The notes below the pieces were generated by a model. The model was not told the origin of the DNA, searched no databases, and saw only the letters and a program-made list of their open reading frames with translations. Shown piece after piece: positions 16,559 to 24,684 of a stretch of 59,828 bases of DNA (position 1 is the stretch's first letter; every line of letters starts with the position of its first letter). The translations under genes and the position numbers were made by a program. This DNA comes from Pseudomonadota bacterium (GTDB lineage Bacteria; Pseudomonadota; Alphaproteobacteria; Caulobacterales; Caulobacteraceae). Location of the stretch: NCBI GenBank assembly GCA_023390245.1, contig JAEWDF010000041.1, positions 1-59,828 on the forward strand, read 5' to 3'.

Positions 16559-17130
16559 AGACCGCGCTCCATAGAGCGACCCTCCTGAATGTAATGCCGG
16601 TAAGCGTAGGCGATCAGATCACGCACCAATTCGAGCAGCCCAGAGGTTGGCCATCCCTCGAAGGGATCGCCGTGAGCCAGATCGTTTCGGCGGTCGGCCA
16701 GGGTCGGACGGGTCTCACCGGTCAGTTGCCCGATGACCGTTCCGCCGCAGCGCTGTACCAGCGGCACGTCCGCGTCCTTCAATCCATCCCGTTCAACCAT
16801 GTATTTCAGCAGGTGAGCGAACGGAGGCTTTCCCTTGAAGGCTGCCCCGTATCGGTCGCGTAACGCGAGCTCCAAGGCGACAAGCGCGGCGAGTTCCCCG
16901 GCCTTGATGAGGGACGGGTCGAGCCAGGCCAGGAGATACAGCGTCTGGGCGCGCGAATACTTCGATGCCGTCACCACCGGGATTGGCGACGGGAGCCCCA
17001 TCCCCTCAACGAAGGCGCGCCACTCCGCTGCCTCCGTGAATACGCGCTCCGCAGATGGGCTCGACGGCGCCGGCCACAGAAGAACGAGCGGCTCAGATCG
17101 TGAGAATAGCTCGATAGGCGTGTTCGTCAT
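16555..17130 (-). CDS. HEPN-like protein, first gene of triple-HEPN operon
   Basis: A 191-residue protein. The helix ELAALVALELALRDRYG (79-95) followed by ADRRNDLAHGDPF with R148-x4-H153 is the classic HEPN pattern. It starts with a strong ribosome site (GGAGGGGGG) and heads the operon; the divergent DUF4062 gene begins 117 bp away. The first 55 residues (LVLLWPAPSSPSAERVFTEAAEWRAFVEGMG) are not recognisable. One HEPN protein may be toxic and another inactive; which is which cannot be told from sequence. Confidence 0.62.
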   Translation of the reverse strand: MTNTPIELFSRSEPLVLLWPAPSSPSAERVFTEAAEWRAFVEGMGLPSPIPVVTASKYSRAQTLYLLAWLDPSLIKAGELAALVALELALRDRYGAAFKGKPPFAHLLKYMVERDGLKDADVPLVQRCGGTVIGQLTGETRPTLADRRNDLAHGDPFEGWPTSGLLELVRDLIAYAYRHYIQEGRSMERGL

Positions 17131-17247
17131 CCCGTCCCCCCTCCAACCGCGACCTTACGTAGTGTTTGTCCGTGATTACGGCGCGATCTTGCGTTAGCGG
17201 TGGAGCCGGAGCAACGAGGGTCGAATCGACCCGCAGTTACAAGGCTG

Positions 17248-17937
17248 ATGGCGAGATCCCCGAAAAAGCCGCCGACCATCATGATCTCCTCGACTGTCTA
17301 CGGCATCGAGGAGTTGCTTGAGCGCATGTATGCCGTGCTGACGGCCTACGGCTACGACGTCTGGTGTTCGCACATGGGCACCTTGCCAACGAGTTCGACG
17401 CTCACCGCGTTCGAAAATTGCCTGAAGGCGGTCGAGGACTGCGACCTTTTCCTGGGCCTGATCACCCCGATGTATGGATCCGGCGTCCCGGCCGGGGATG
17501 TCTCCATCACGCATCAGGAGCTCAACGCGGCGATCCGGCTGAACAAGCCGCGCTGGCTGCTGGCCCATGATCATGTGGTCTTCGCTCGCACGCTCCTGCG
17601 CCAACTGGGCCACAAGACGACCGCACAACGGGCCAGCCTCATCTCCGATAAGGAAATCCGAGACGCGTTCAGCCGCAGCCGAGTGGTCGACGACCTTCGC
17701 GTGATCGACATGTACGAGGCCGCGATCCGCAACGAGCTGGATCTTGCAGAACGTCAGGGCAACTGGGTCCAGAAGTTTTCCGCAGACGAAGACGCGCTTC
17801 GCTACGCGACCGCCCAGTTCTATCGGTTCCAGGAGGTCGAACGCCTGCTGGAAGAGCACCTTTCGAACCCTGCCGCGGTGATGAACCGCGTCCGTGAGGA
17901 CCAGGCACGGCTGACTCCGAAGGACGATCCTCAATGA
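17248..17937 (+). CDS. DUF4062 domain protein (TIR-like fold)
   Basis: A 229-residue protein with the DUF4062 signature at its N-terminus: PTIMISSTVYGIEELL, then YDVWCSHMGTLP, an AFENCLKAVEDCDLFLGLITPMYGS segment and SITHQELNAAI. The domain resembles TIR domains and is frequent in NTPase-linked immune proteins, where it may sense or cleave nucleotides. ATG 17248 gives the compact domain; an earlier frame adds 16 residues without known homology. Its stop overlaps the next start (ATGA), so the two products probably act together. Confidence 0.8.
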   Translation: MARSPKKPPTIMISSTVYGIEELLERMYAVLTAYGYDVWCSHMGTLPTSSTLTAFENCLKAVEDCDLFLGLITPMYGSGVPAGDVSITHQELNAAIRLNKPRWLLAHDHVVFARTLLRQLGHKTTAQRASLISDKEIRDAFSRSRVVDDLRVIDMYEAAIRNELDLAERQGNWVQKFSADEDALRYATAQFYRFQEVERLLEEHLSNPAAVMNRVREDQARLTPKDDPQ

Positions 17938-19319
17938 TCTCCAGCGACATCAGAAAGCAGATCAAGGGCGGCGAGAAGGTGAACATCGCCTTCGTTGAGG
18001 ACGCTGCCGATGTTGCCAGGATAGCGGCGACCGTCTGCGCCATGCTGAACACGAATGGCGGCATCGTCTTCGTCGGCGTCACACCGGCCGGCGACGTCCG
18101 GGGCGTTGGGGACCAGCCCGACACCGTTCGCAAAGAGCTCGAACTCGCCCTGCAAAGGAAGATCGCGCCGAAGGCGCTGTTCACCTTGAGCATCGACGTG
18201 GAGGAAGGTGCGTCGATCCTTTCCATTGAAGTTCCGGAGGGCCGGGACACGCCCTACGTCACCGATGGTCGGGTTCTCGTCCGCAGCGGAAAACGCAGCG
18301 TCGCGGCCTCACCGGAGGAGCTGCGCCGAGTTGTCCAGGTTCGCGCTGTCGAACCCAATCGTTGGGAACGTCGGCCGTCGGCTGCGCTCGAGTTGGAGGA
18401 TCTCGATCTCGATCAGATCACTGCGACGATTGAAGAGTCTCTGGAACTAGGCCGTCTTCAGTTCAGGACGCCGTCGGATCCTTCGCGCGCTCTTCGTGAG
18501 CTGAACCTCGTGGGCCCGAACGGCTTCACCAATGGGTGCGACGTCCTGTTTGCGAAGCGGCCCGCCGCTCGCCATCCGCAATGCCGCGTGAGGTTCATCC
18601 GCTATGAAACGGACAAGACAGGCTCCGCCTACCTCGACGACTTCTGGTTCGATGCCCCACTGGCGAACGTGATCGAGCTCCTGATCGAACAGATCGGGCG
18701 CCAGGTCAGCGTGCAAGCCTACTTCCCGCCGGGTGAGCACGTTCGGAAGGATCGCTTCAACTATTCGATTGAGGCATTGCGCGAAGGCATAGTGAACGCA
18801 GTGGCGCACCGTGATTACGCCAGCTTCTCCGGCGGCGTCTCGGTCTCGGTATTTCCCGACCGGATCGAAATCTGGAACTCCGGCCGCTTGCCGCGGGAGA
18901 TTTCGGTCTCGGCTCTGAAGCGCCCTCACCCGTCCATTCCGGTCAATCCGGACATCGCGCATGTGCTCTATCTCCGTCGGCTCATGGAGCGGGTCGGGCG
19001 GGGCACGCAAAAGATCGTCGCGGCCTGCGATGAACTGAACGCGCGCCCGCCCGTCTGGAAGAACGAGACGAGCGGCGTCACCCTGACCATCTTCTCGGCG
19101 GCGGCCGCACCGGGACCATCCCTCAATCCGCGTCAGGCGCAGTTGCTTGAGACGCTTCGCCCAGGCGACGTCCTGAAGCTTTGGGACTATGTTGGCCAGC
19201 ACGAGATTTCCGATCGCCAGGCTCGACGGGATCTGGCGGAGCTCGAGGAGTTTGGACTGATCCGGAAGTCGGGCCGCGCCAGGGCGACCGTGTATCAGCG
19301 GACCGAGCGCACCGTGTGA
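17934..19319 (+). CDS. AlbA_2/Schlafen-like protein with GHKL-type ATPase domain
   Basis: A 461-residue protein. Residues about 10-140 are an AlbA_2 (Schlafen) domain: LNTNGGIVFVGVTPAGDVRGV and YVTDGRVLVRSGKRSVAASPEELRRV. The next part includes the ATPase-like segment EALREGIVNAVAHRDYASFSGG and IEIWNSGRLPREI, typical of the C-terminal region in these proteins, followed by a winged-helix at the end. Similar proteins are often called transcriptional regulators or putative DNA-binding ATPases. It overlaps the DUF4062 gene by ATGA. Within a defence-rich island, an RNA- or DNA-targeting effector role is plausible but unproven. Confidence 0.8.
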   Translation: MISSDIRKQIKGGEKVNIAFVEDAADVARIAATVCAMLNTNGGIVFVGVTPAGDVRGVGDQPDTVRKELELALQRKIAPKALFTLSIDVEEGASILSIEVPEGRDTPYVTDGRVLVRSGKRSVAASPEELRRVVQVRAVEPNRWERRPSAALELEDLDLDQITATIEESLELGRLQFRTPSDPSRALRELNLVGPNGFTNGCDVLFAKRPAARHPQCRVRFIRYETDKTGSAYLDDFWFDAPLANVIELLIEQIGRQVSVQAYFPPGEHVRKDRFNYSIEALREGIVNAVAHRDYASFSGGVSVSVFPDRIEIWNSGRLPREISVSALKRPHPSIPVNPDIAHVLYLRRLMERVGRGTQKIVAACDELNARPPVWKNETSGVTLTIFSAAAAPGPSLNPRQAQLLETLRPGDVLKLWDYVGQHEISDRQARRDLAELEEFGLIRKSGRARATVYQRTERTV

Positions 19320-19338
19320 ATCCGGACAAATCCGGCCA
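19320..19338. repeat. 19-bp direct repeat, copy 1 (with internal palindrome)
   Basis: ATCCGGACAAATCCGGCCA begins at the last base pair of the AlbA_2 gene's stop and is repeated identically at 19452-19470. The unit contains the inverted repeat CCGGA-N4-TCCGG, so it could bind a dimeric protein or mark a module boundary. Confidence 0.75.
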
Positions 19339-19451
19339 AACCCGGACAGGCCAGGACATCCTGGAAAGTCTCTCCACTGCCCCGCACGTCCCCGAAATTC
19401 TTGGGTGCGCCGACCCCCTCTTCCATCCTTGTAGAGGGTCACCACGCACGT

Positions 19452-19470
19452 ATCCGGACAAATCCGGCCA
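19452..19470. repeat. 19-bp direct repeat, copy 2 (with internal palindrome)
   Basis: Second identical copy of ATCCGGACAAATCCGGCCA, starting 132 bp after the first and 67 bp before the nucleotidyltransferase-HEPN gene. Its place in the promoter region of the next operon suggests an operator. The 217-bp gap holds no gene. Confidence 0.75.
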
Positions 19471-19536
19471 CGATTTTCACGCCACAGAGGCAATTCGACT
19501 CTTGCGCGAAAGCCTAGCTTTTCCGAGACTCGCCGT

Positions 19537-20457
19537 ATGAAGCGCCCGCTGAGAAAACTACCGATTGCGAAACAGCGGGAACTCGACGCCGCCGTCGAGA
19601 TCATCGAGACCGGTTTCGCCACTGCGATCGCCACGCGCCGGGCGGATCGCCTCAAGAATGGTCGCATCCTCAAGATCATTCTGTTTGGCAGTTACGCGCG
19701 AGGCGACTGGGTGCATGACCCGGTCGGGCGCTACTTCTCGGATTTCGACATCATCGTCGTGGTCGACCATGAGGACCTGACGGACTTCGAGTTCTGGGAG
19801 GATATCGAGAAGCGGCTGCTCGCCGAACTCTCCGCCGGCGCCATGCGCACGCCGGTCAGCCTGATCATTCACAGCCTCGACGACTTCAACTGGAAGCTCG
19901 AGCACGGGCGCGGCTTCTTCATCGACATCCTTCGTGACGGTGTGGTTCTGAAGGACACGCCGGGCGTCGCCTTCTCAGAACCGAAGCCCCTGCTCCCGGC
20001 GTCCGCTTTAGAAGAGACACAGGAACACTTCGAAGAATGGAAAGAGGACGTCGACGAGTTCTCATTCCTTGCAGATGCTGCGCGCCAACGGGGGTTCACG
20101 AAAAAGGCCGCGTTCCTCCTCCACCAAACGGCTGAGACGCTCTACCAAGGCCTCCTCCTGGTTCTGACGCTCTATTCGCCCAAGAGCCATAATCTCGTAA
20201 ATCTGCGGAAGATGACCGAGCCGCTGGAGCCTCGCCTGCGCGAGGTCTGGCCGCAGGAAACCAAGTTCCAGAAGCGCTGCTTCGAGCTTCTACGCGCGGC
20301 CTATGTGAAGGCTCGCTACTCGCGGCACTACCGCATCACCGACGAGGAACTGGCCTATCTGGTGGAGCGGATTGAGTTGCTGCGCCAGATCGTGACTGAA
20401 GCGAGCGACGCACGGCTCAATGCATTGCGCGACGCCGCCGACGGCCCGGCCACATAA
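19537..20457 (+). CDS. Nucleotidyltransferase-HEPN fusion protein
   Basis: A 306-residue protein. The N-terminal half is a minimal nucleotidyltransferase with the GSYARG motif (LFGSYARGDW) and the catalytic SDFD pair. The C-terminal half is a HEPN domain (AAFLLHQTAETLYQGLLLV ... AAYVKARYSRHY). In toxin-antitoxin pairs of the MntA/HepT type, the first domain adds AMP to the second; here both are on one chain. It opens a rightward operon with three downstream genes, with a 38-bp overlap to the next. Two 19-bp repeats lie in its promoter region. Confidence 0.85.
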   Translation: MKRPLRKLPIAKQRELDAAVEIIETGFATAIATRRADRLKNGRILKIILFGSYARGDWVHDPVGRYFSDFDIIVVVDHEDLTDFEFWEDIEKRLLAELSAGAMRTPVSLIIHSLDDFNWKLEHGRGFFIDILRDGVVLKDTPGVAFSEPKPLLPASALEETQEHFEEWKEDVDEFSFLADAARQRGFTKKAAFLLHQTAETLYQGLLLVLTLYSPKSHNLVNLRKMTEPLEPRLREVWPQETKFQKRCFELLRAAYVKARYSRHYRITDEELAYLVERIELLRQIVTEASDARLNALRDAADGPAT

Positions 20458-21274
20458 GGCCGACGGCGTCGATACCTTGGCTCTGAACCTCTCACCGCTC
20501 CCGAAGTCGCTCTACAAGTACCGGTCGCTCTCAGGCGAGGCGGCCGGGTACACCCGCGACATCCTTGTGAACCATCGTCTCTGGTTCTCGACGGCGTCGA
20601 TGTTCAACGATCCTTTCGACTCATATCCGTACCTCTCGTTTGAAGGCTCCCAAGAGCAGTACGAGCGTTTCATCACGCGCACTGTCGACGTGGCGCTAAA
20701 AGCAGGCCACCTCGTCAATCGAGCAACGTCCATTCAGAATTTGCTGAGTCAGCCTCGCGAGGCCCTCTTCGAGCAGATGCAAGCGAGCCCACCCGAGCAT
20801 CTCGACCATCTTGCCGTTTGCTGCCTGAGCGGCGCCGCCGACCAGGTCCTGATGTGGTCGCACTATGCCAGCTCCCACACGGGAATCTGTCTGCGGTTCA
20901 ACACTCGGATCCCTCAGACCGATCTGCCCGACCTTGCCTACAAGGTGGACTATCAGAGGGCGCGACCGATCGTGAACCGCGTGACCGCCCCCGAAGACTA
21001 CGAACAGCTTTTCGCGGCAATGCTCGTTAAGGCGGATTTCTGGGAATACGAGGACGAGTATCGGATGTTCCGGCCGGATCGTCTGAACGGCGCGGGCCAT
21101 GAAAGCTTCGCCCCGGATCGCCTGGACGGCGTGATCTTCGGCGCTCGCTGCAGCACTGACGATCGCCGGATGGTCATGGATTGGATCGCCGAACGGGGCG
21201 ACGGGGTCGAAATCCTGGAAGCCGTCCCGGATCCCAAACAGTATCGTTTGGACCTACGAAGCCTGTCGCACTGA
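20420..21274 (+). CDS. DUF2971 domain protein
   Basis: Up to 284 residues. Family signatures visible: SLYKYRSL, LWFSTASMFNDPFDSY, CLSGAADQVLMWSHYASSHTGICLRF and FWEYEDEYRMF. DUF2971 proteins occur often in abortive-infection and other defence operons; the WSHYA-H-G and W-YE-EYR residues may form a catalytic site, but the activity is unknown. The start is uncertain: ATG 20420 overlaps the upstream gene by 38 bp, and a TTG at 20477 would start closer to the conserved domain. Confidence 0.82.
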   Translation: MHCATPPTARPHKADGVDTLALNLSPLPKSLYKYRSLSGEAAGYTRDILVNHRLWFSTASMFNDPFDSYPYLSFEGSQEQYERFITRTVDVALKAGHLVNRATSIQNLLSQPREALFEQMQASPPEHLDHLAVCCLSGAADQVLMWSHYASSHTGICLRFNTRIPQTDLPDLAYKVDYQRARPIVNRVTAPEDYEQLFAAMLVKADFWEYEDEYRMFRPDRLNGAGHESFAPDRLDGVIFGARCSTDDRRMVMDWIAERGDGVEILEAVPDPKQYRLDLRSLSH

Positions 21275-21300
21275 CCGAGCACAATCAAACGAGGGGCCTC

Positions 21301-21924
21301 ATGAGCCGGTTTTTGATTCCGATCAGCGATTACAATCGGATCTATCAGGTCATCCATGGTGTCAGGGGTGCGCTGGAAGGCTCTGAAAAGAGCTGCATCT
21401 TTTTCGCCAGCGTTGGGGCCTATCTGCTGAACACGAAGTTCGGAATCAAGGCCTCCGCTGTCGCCGGAATGTTTGCGTTCTGTGCAAATGACACTCCGGA
21501 GCTGGCCTACTTCGGCGAGGAGGAAGACGAACACATCGTCTCGTCCGAACGGGGCTTTCACATGTGGATCCAGACAGAAACCCACATCATCGATTTTATG
21601 GCGCCGATCTTTCCGGAAGCCTTCGCAGAGCGCGGCCTCACGATACCTCGCAAGATGTTCCAGCGGACGCTGTCGTCAGAATCCGAAAACCTGAGCGCGC
21701 TTCGGGCTCCAGGCGACTTCTTCACCAACCCTAACCCAGAACTGACCGACACCCTCGTCGATCGCTTCTTGTCCACTCCGTCCGCACGTGACCTGATCGG
21801 GGTGACAGACGCGTGGTTCGGTAAACGCCGGCAATCACAGGCGCGCTCGTTCCAGATGGCGGACTCCACCGGCGAGCGGTTCGATCTCACGCTGCCTCGG
21901 ACCACCGTATCGTCGTCCTGGTGA
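21301..21924 (+). CDS. DUF2026-like protein, possible cysteine hydrolase fold
   Basis: A 207-residue protein. The order SCIFFASVGAYLL (Cys), GFHMWIQTETHIIDFMAPIFPE (His, Asp) resembles the Cys-His-Asp triad of papain/transglutaminase-fold proteins and the DUF2026 family. ATG 21301 is chosen because it is 26 bp after the DUF2971 stop and gives a sensible N-terminus. It probably shares the transcript with the KAP-like gene, whose reading frame begins at its stop (GTGA). Function is unknown. Confidence 0.65.
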   Translation: MSRFLIPISDYNRIYQVIHGVRGALEGSEKSCIFFASVGAYLLNTKFGIKASAVAGMFAFCANDTPELAYFGEEEDEHIVSSERGFHMWIQTETHIIDFMAPIFPEAFAERGLTIPRKMFQRTLSSESENLSALRAPGDFFTNPNPELTDTLVDRFLSTPSARDLIGVTDAWFGKRRQSQARSFQMADSTGERFDLTLPRTTVSSSW

Positions 21925-21977
21925 ACCCAATCTCCGCAAGGACCACTCTCCCCGCACGACTTTCTCACACGGCGCCG

Positions 21978-23783
21978 ATGACCGATCCTCAGCTCTCCGG
22001 CTTTCTGAACTACTACCTCGATCGCGCGCCTCAGGACGACAGGGCCGTCCTGATCAACGGCCCGTGGGGATCAGGGAAAACGCACTTCATCAAAGCCTTC
22101 ATGGCCGACCGCGACAGGGCGAGAAAGACCGCCGAGCCCCTCAGCCAGTCTCATGTCTATGTCAGCCTCTACGGTGTGCGTTCAACGGCCGAGATTGAGG
22201 ACAGGGTCTTCGCTGCTGCACACCCAGCCCTGAGTTCTTGGCCGGTCGCGCTCATGGCCTCGGCAGCCGCTCGCGCCGGAAATACGCTGTCCCGCGGCAA
22301 GCTATGGTCCGATGACGACGGCCCTCGTCTCCGACGTGCGCTTCTGAAACTCGATGACGCCGCACTCGTCTTCGACGACCTGGAGCGCGCCGGAATGCCG
22401 GTCAATGACGTCCTCGGCTTCATCAATGGCTTCGTCGAGCATCGGAAGGTCAAGGCGATCCTGCTGGCGAGCGAGGACGACATTCCTAACCTCGATGACT
22501 ATCGCCGGCGCAAGGAAAAGCTGGTCGGAAACACCCTCCGCATCTCGTCGACGCCGGAAGGCGTACTCACCCAGTTCGCCGGCGCCCTGACCAATCCGGA
22601 AGCGCGCAATGCGGCGGTGGCGATCATGCCGAGGTTGACCGCATCCTTCGATGCGGCGGGTGGAGGCAATTATCGAATAGCCAAGGACGTTCTTCATGCT
22701 TTCGACCGCCTCGTCTCGGCGGCGGACCCACGACTGAAGCACTCCCACCAGGCGATGGAGGACCTGCTGCCGCTTCTGATGGCCTCAGGCCTTGAGCTGC
22801 GCGGAGGCGGACTTGGGCTCCAGGATCTCACCAATCTCAATGGCGGCGTGCGATCTGTCGAGGAAGCAAAACGACGCCATCCGGGCGCGAACTGGGACAT
22901 GCCGGTCATCCCGATCGAGGCCTGGGGCTCCCTGTTCGTGGAAGGTCGGCTGGATCTCGCGAGCGTCAACGCGAGGATCGGTATGCATCATCTCGTCGTA
23001 GGCGCGGCGAACACCCCGGCGTGGCGTCGGCTGTGGGATTGGAGAAGCTTCGAAAGCCCGGATGAGTTCGAGACCGTGTGCGTCATGGTCCGGGACGAGT
23101 TGGCGTCTCACCAGATTACTGAGCCCGGTGTAATCCTGCAGATCGCAGGGACCGCCCTGGATCTCGCTCAGTCGCACTACAGCTTGTTCGGCGGCGACGA
23201 TCCCATGATCCACATGGGACAGTACGCAGCCGATATTCTCGCGCGCGGGCAGCTGTCGCCAGACCTCGACATCTTCGAAGACTTTAACATGAGCGCCTAT
23301 CAGGGGCTCGGCTATTTCGGGCGGGGCGATGACCGGTTCGAGGCGCTCAGAGACGAACTGCATCGCCTCGTCCTTCAGGCCTACGACCTGAAGGCCATGC
23401 GAGCCGCTCCAGCTCTCCTCACGGCTTTGAAAGCCGGTCGCTGGGACCGTCTCGTTCAGAGCGGAATCGATGACGGCGGCTTCGGGGAAACCCCTGTCCT
23501 GCACCATATCCCCGCGTCGTCGGTGGCGGACCTGATTCTGATAGGCTCGCGGGTGAATGTCTCCCTGCTCTCCGCCCTGGCGCTTCGCTATCGGACGCAT
23601 ACACGCGATGGCAGGCCCTTCGAAATCGAGCGCATATGGCTCGGGGTCCTCGAGTCCACGGTCATGGAGAAAGCTGCGCTTCTCCCTGCGCCCTTCAAAG
23701 ACTCGGCTCGAGGGACCCTTGAAGAACGCTTCGGGAAGATCAGAACCAACTTCGGAGCCGTTGCAACCGCTTCCGAGACCTAG
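21978..23783 (+). CDS. KAP-like P-loop NTPase
   Basis: A 601-residue protein with Walker A GPWGSGKT (28-35), Walker B ALVFDDLERA (129-138) and a helix-rich C-terminal part. The Walker motifs and the 'DDLER' form are typical of KAP NTPases, which are signalling/STAND-like ATPases common in phage defence. No transmembrane insertion is clear. The start at ATG 21978 is compact; a GTG at 21921 overlaps the DUF2026 stop and would add 19 residues. It is the last gene of the nucleotidyltransferase-HEPN operon and probably supplies its ATP-driven sensing. Confidence 0.72.
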   Translation: MTDPQLSGFLNYYLDRAPQDDRAVLINGPWGSGKTHFIKAFMADRDRARKTAEPLSQSHVYVSLYGVRSTAEIEDRVFAAAHPALSSWPVALMASAAARAGNTLSRGKLWSDDDGPRLRRALLKLDDAALVFDDLERAGMPVNDVLGFINGFVEHRKVKAILLASEDDIPNLDDYRRRKEKLVGNTLRISSTPEGVLTQFAGALTNPEARNAAVAIMPRLTASFDAAGGGNYRIAKDVLHAFDRLVSAADPRLKHSHQAMEDLLPLLMASGLELRGGGLGLQDLTNLNGGVRSVEEAKRRHPGANWDMPVIPIEAWGSLFVEGRLDLASVNARIGMHHLVVGAANTPAWRRLWDWRSFESPDEFETVCVMVRDELASHQITEPGVILQIAGTALDLAQSHYSLFGGDDPMIHMGQYAADILARGQLSPDLDIFEDFNMSAYQGLGYFGRGDDRFEALRDELHRLVLQAYDLKAMRAAPALLTALKAGRWDRLVQSGIDDGGFGETPVLHHIPASSVADLILIGSRVNVSLLSALALRYRTHTRDGRPFEIERIWLGVLESTVMEKAALLPAPFKDSARGTLEERFGKIRTNFGAVATASET

Positions 23784-23792
23784 CCCTCGCAG

Positions 23793-23945
23793 TCACCATT
23801 CGCGGCACGAAAAACGGCCCCGGCGCTGAACGCCGGGGCCGCTGATGGTCGCGATCACCGTGGTCGTGAAGTTCAGGCCGATGTCGGCCAGCACATTCGG
23901 AACGTTACGAAGCTTGGTCTTGGTCCAGGTCATCAGTGTTGTCAT
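23793..23945 (-). CDS. Doubtful 50-residue ORF in the KAP-PilZ gap
   Basis: The frame starts MTTLMTWTKTKLRNVPNVLADIGLNF after a good ribosome site (GGAGAG). Its last codons read through a strong hairpin (23816-23840) that looks like a leftward terminator, which argues against a normal gene. It could be a short peptide or leader. The rest of the gap 23784-24181 shows no other gene. Confidence 0.3.
   Translation of the reverse strand: MTTLMTWTKTKLRNVPNVLADIGLNFTTTVIATISGPGVQRRGRFSCREW
23816..23840 (-). terminator. Rho-independent terminator, leftward
   Basis: A 10-bp perfect stem GGCCCCGGCG/CGCCGGGGCC with a 5-nt loop, followed on the minus strand by G and five T. It would end a leftward transcript from the gap region; the KAP gene ends 33 bp to the left on the plus strand. 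Confidence 0.7.
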
Positions 23946-24181
23946 GGTCTTCTCTCCTTTCTGACGCAGGGCGTCGATGGCGGTGCGGAGAAGGACCTGC
24001 ACAATGAAGGTCAGTACGAAGGCAGGCGGGTTGATCGCTCCTCCCGTGAGGAATGGATGCCCAACGTTCCAGGGCGTAGCGGTTAGGTGGGAGCCTGCCC
24101 CGTCTTCGTCAAGGCGCCGCTCCATCCCCGTTAACGGCGACGCTTAGGACAGCTTTTATTCTGTCGGGGTAGAATGCGACG

Positions 24182-24490
24182 ATGAGTTTCCCCGTCGCCA
24201 TTCCCGACCGCCGTTTCCTGCGCCGACGGACCTGCCGGCTTCCCTGCGTCATCCACCTTGGCGCCGACACGCGCGCCGCCGGCGTCGTTCGGCAACTGGA
24301 CAGCGTCGGGGCTCGCGTTCGCCTGGCGGACGCGGTGGAGACGACCCCGTCCGAAGTTCGGGTCGTGCTGAGCGATGGCGTCGAGTTCAATGCGTCTGTG
24401 ACCTGGCGGATCGGCGACACGCTGGGTCTGCAGAGGGCCCCGCGCAACGCCCGGCGCGACCACGCCTTCCGGCTTGATCAGGCGGCCTGA
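24182..24490 (+). CDS. Small PilZ-like protein
   Basis: A 102-residue protein with the general PilZ layout: arginine-rich RRFLRRRTCRLPC, then VVRQLDSVGARVRLAD, VRVVLSDG and ASVTWRIGDTLGLQ. The usual D-x-S-x-x-G is degenerate (LDSVGA), so cyclic di-GMP binding is uncertain. It stands alone, convergent with the ParB-like gene. Such proteins are common on Caulobacteraceae elements. Confidence 0.6.
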   Translation: MSFPVAIPDRRFLRRRTCRLPCVIHLGADTRAAGVVRQLDSVGARVRLADAVETTPSEVRVVLSDGVEFNASVTWRIGDTLGLQRAPRNARRDHAFRLDQAA

Positions 24491-24684
24491 CCGAACGTCG
24501 GGTAGCGACAGAGAGTCACCGGACGCCTGTTTCCTTGCGTGACAGGCCCGTGCCGTTCGCCGGACTGTGGCCATAGTTTGAAACACAGCGCACCGGATCG
24601 CCCCCGTGAGCGCGCTTGGCTGAAAACGAAGATGCCTCGCGCCCACAAGGGGCGCGCGGCCAGTTTTCCGCCGGGCGGCGACCG

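Noticed and set aside
19320..19470. CRISPR array
   Set aside because: Only two repeats with one 113-bp spacer; no cas genes and no regular spacing anywhere in the window.
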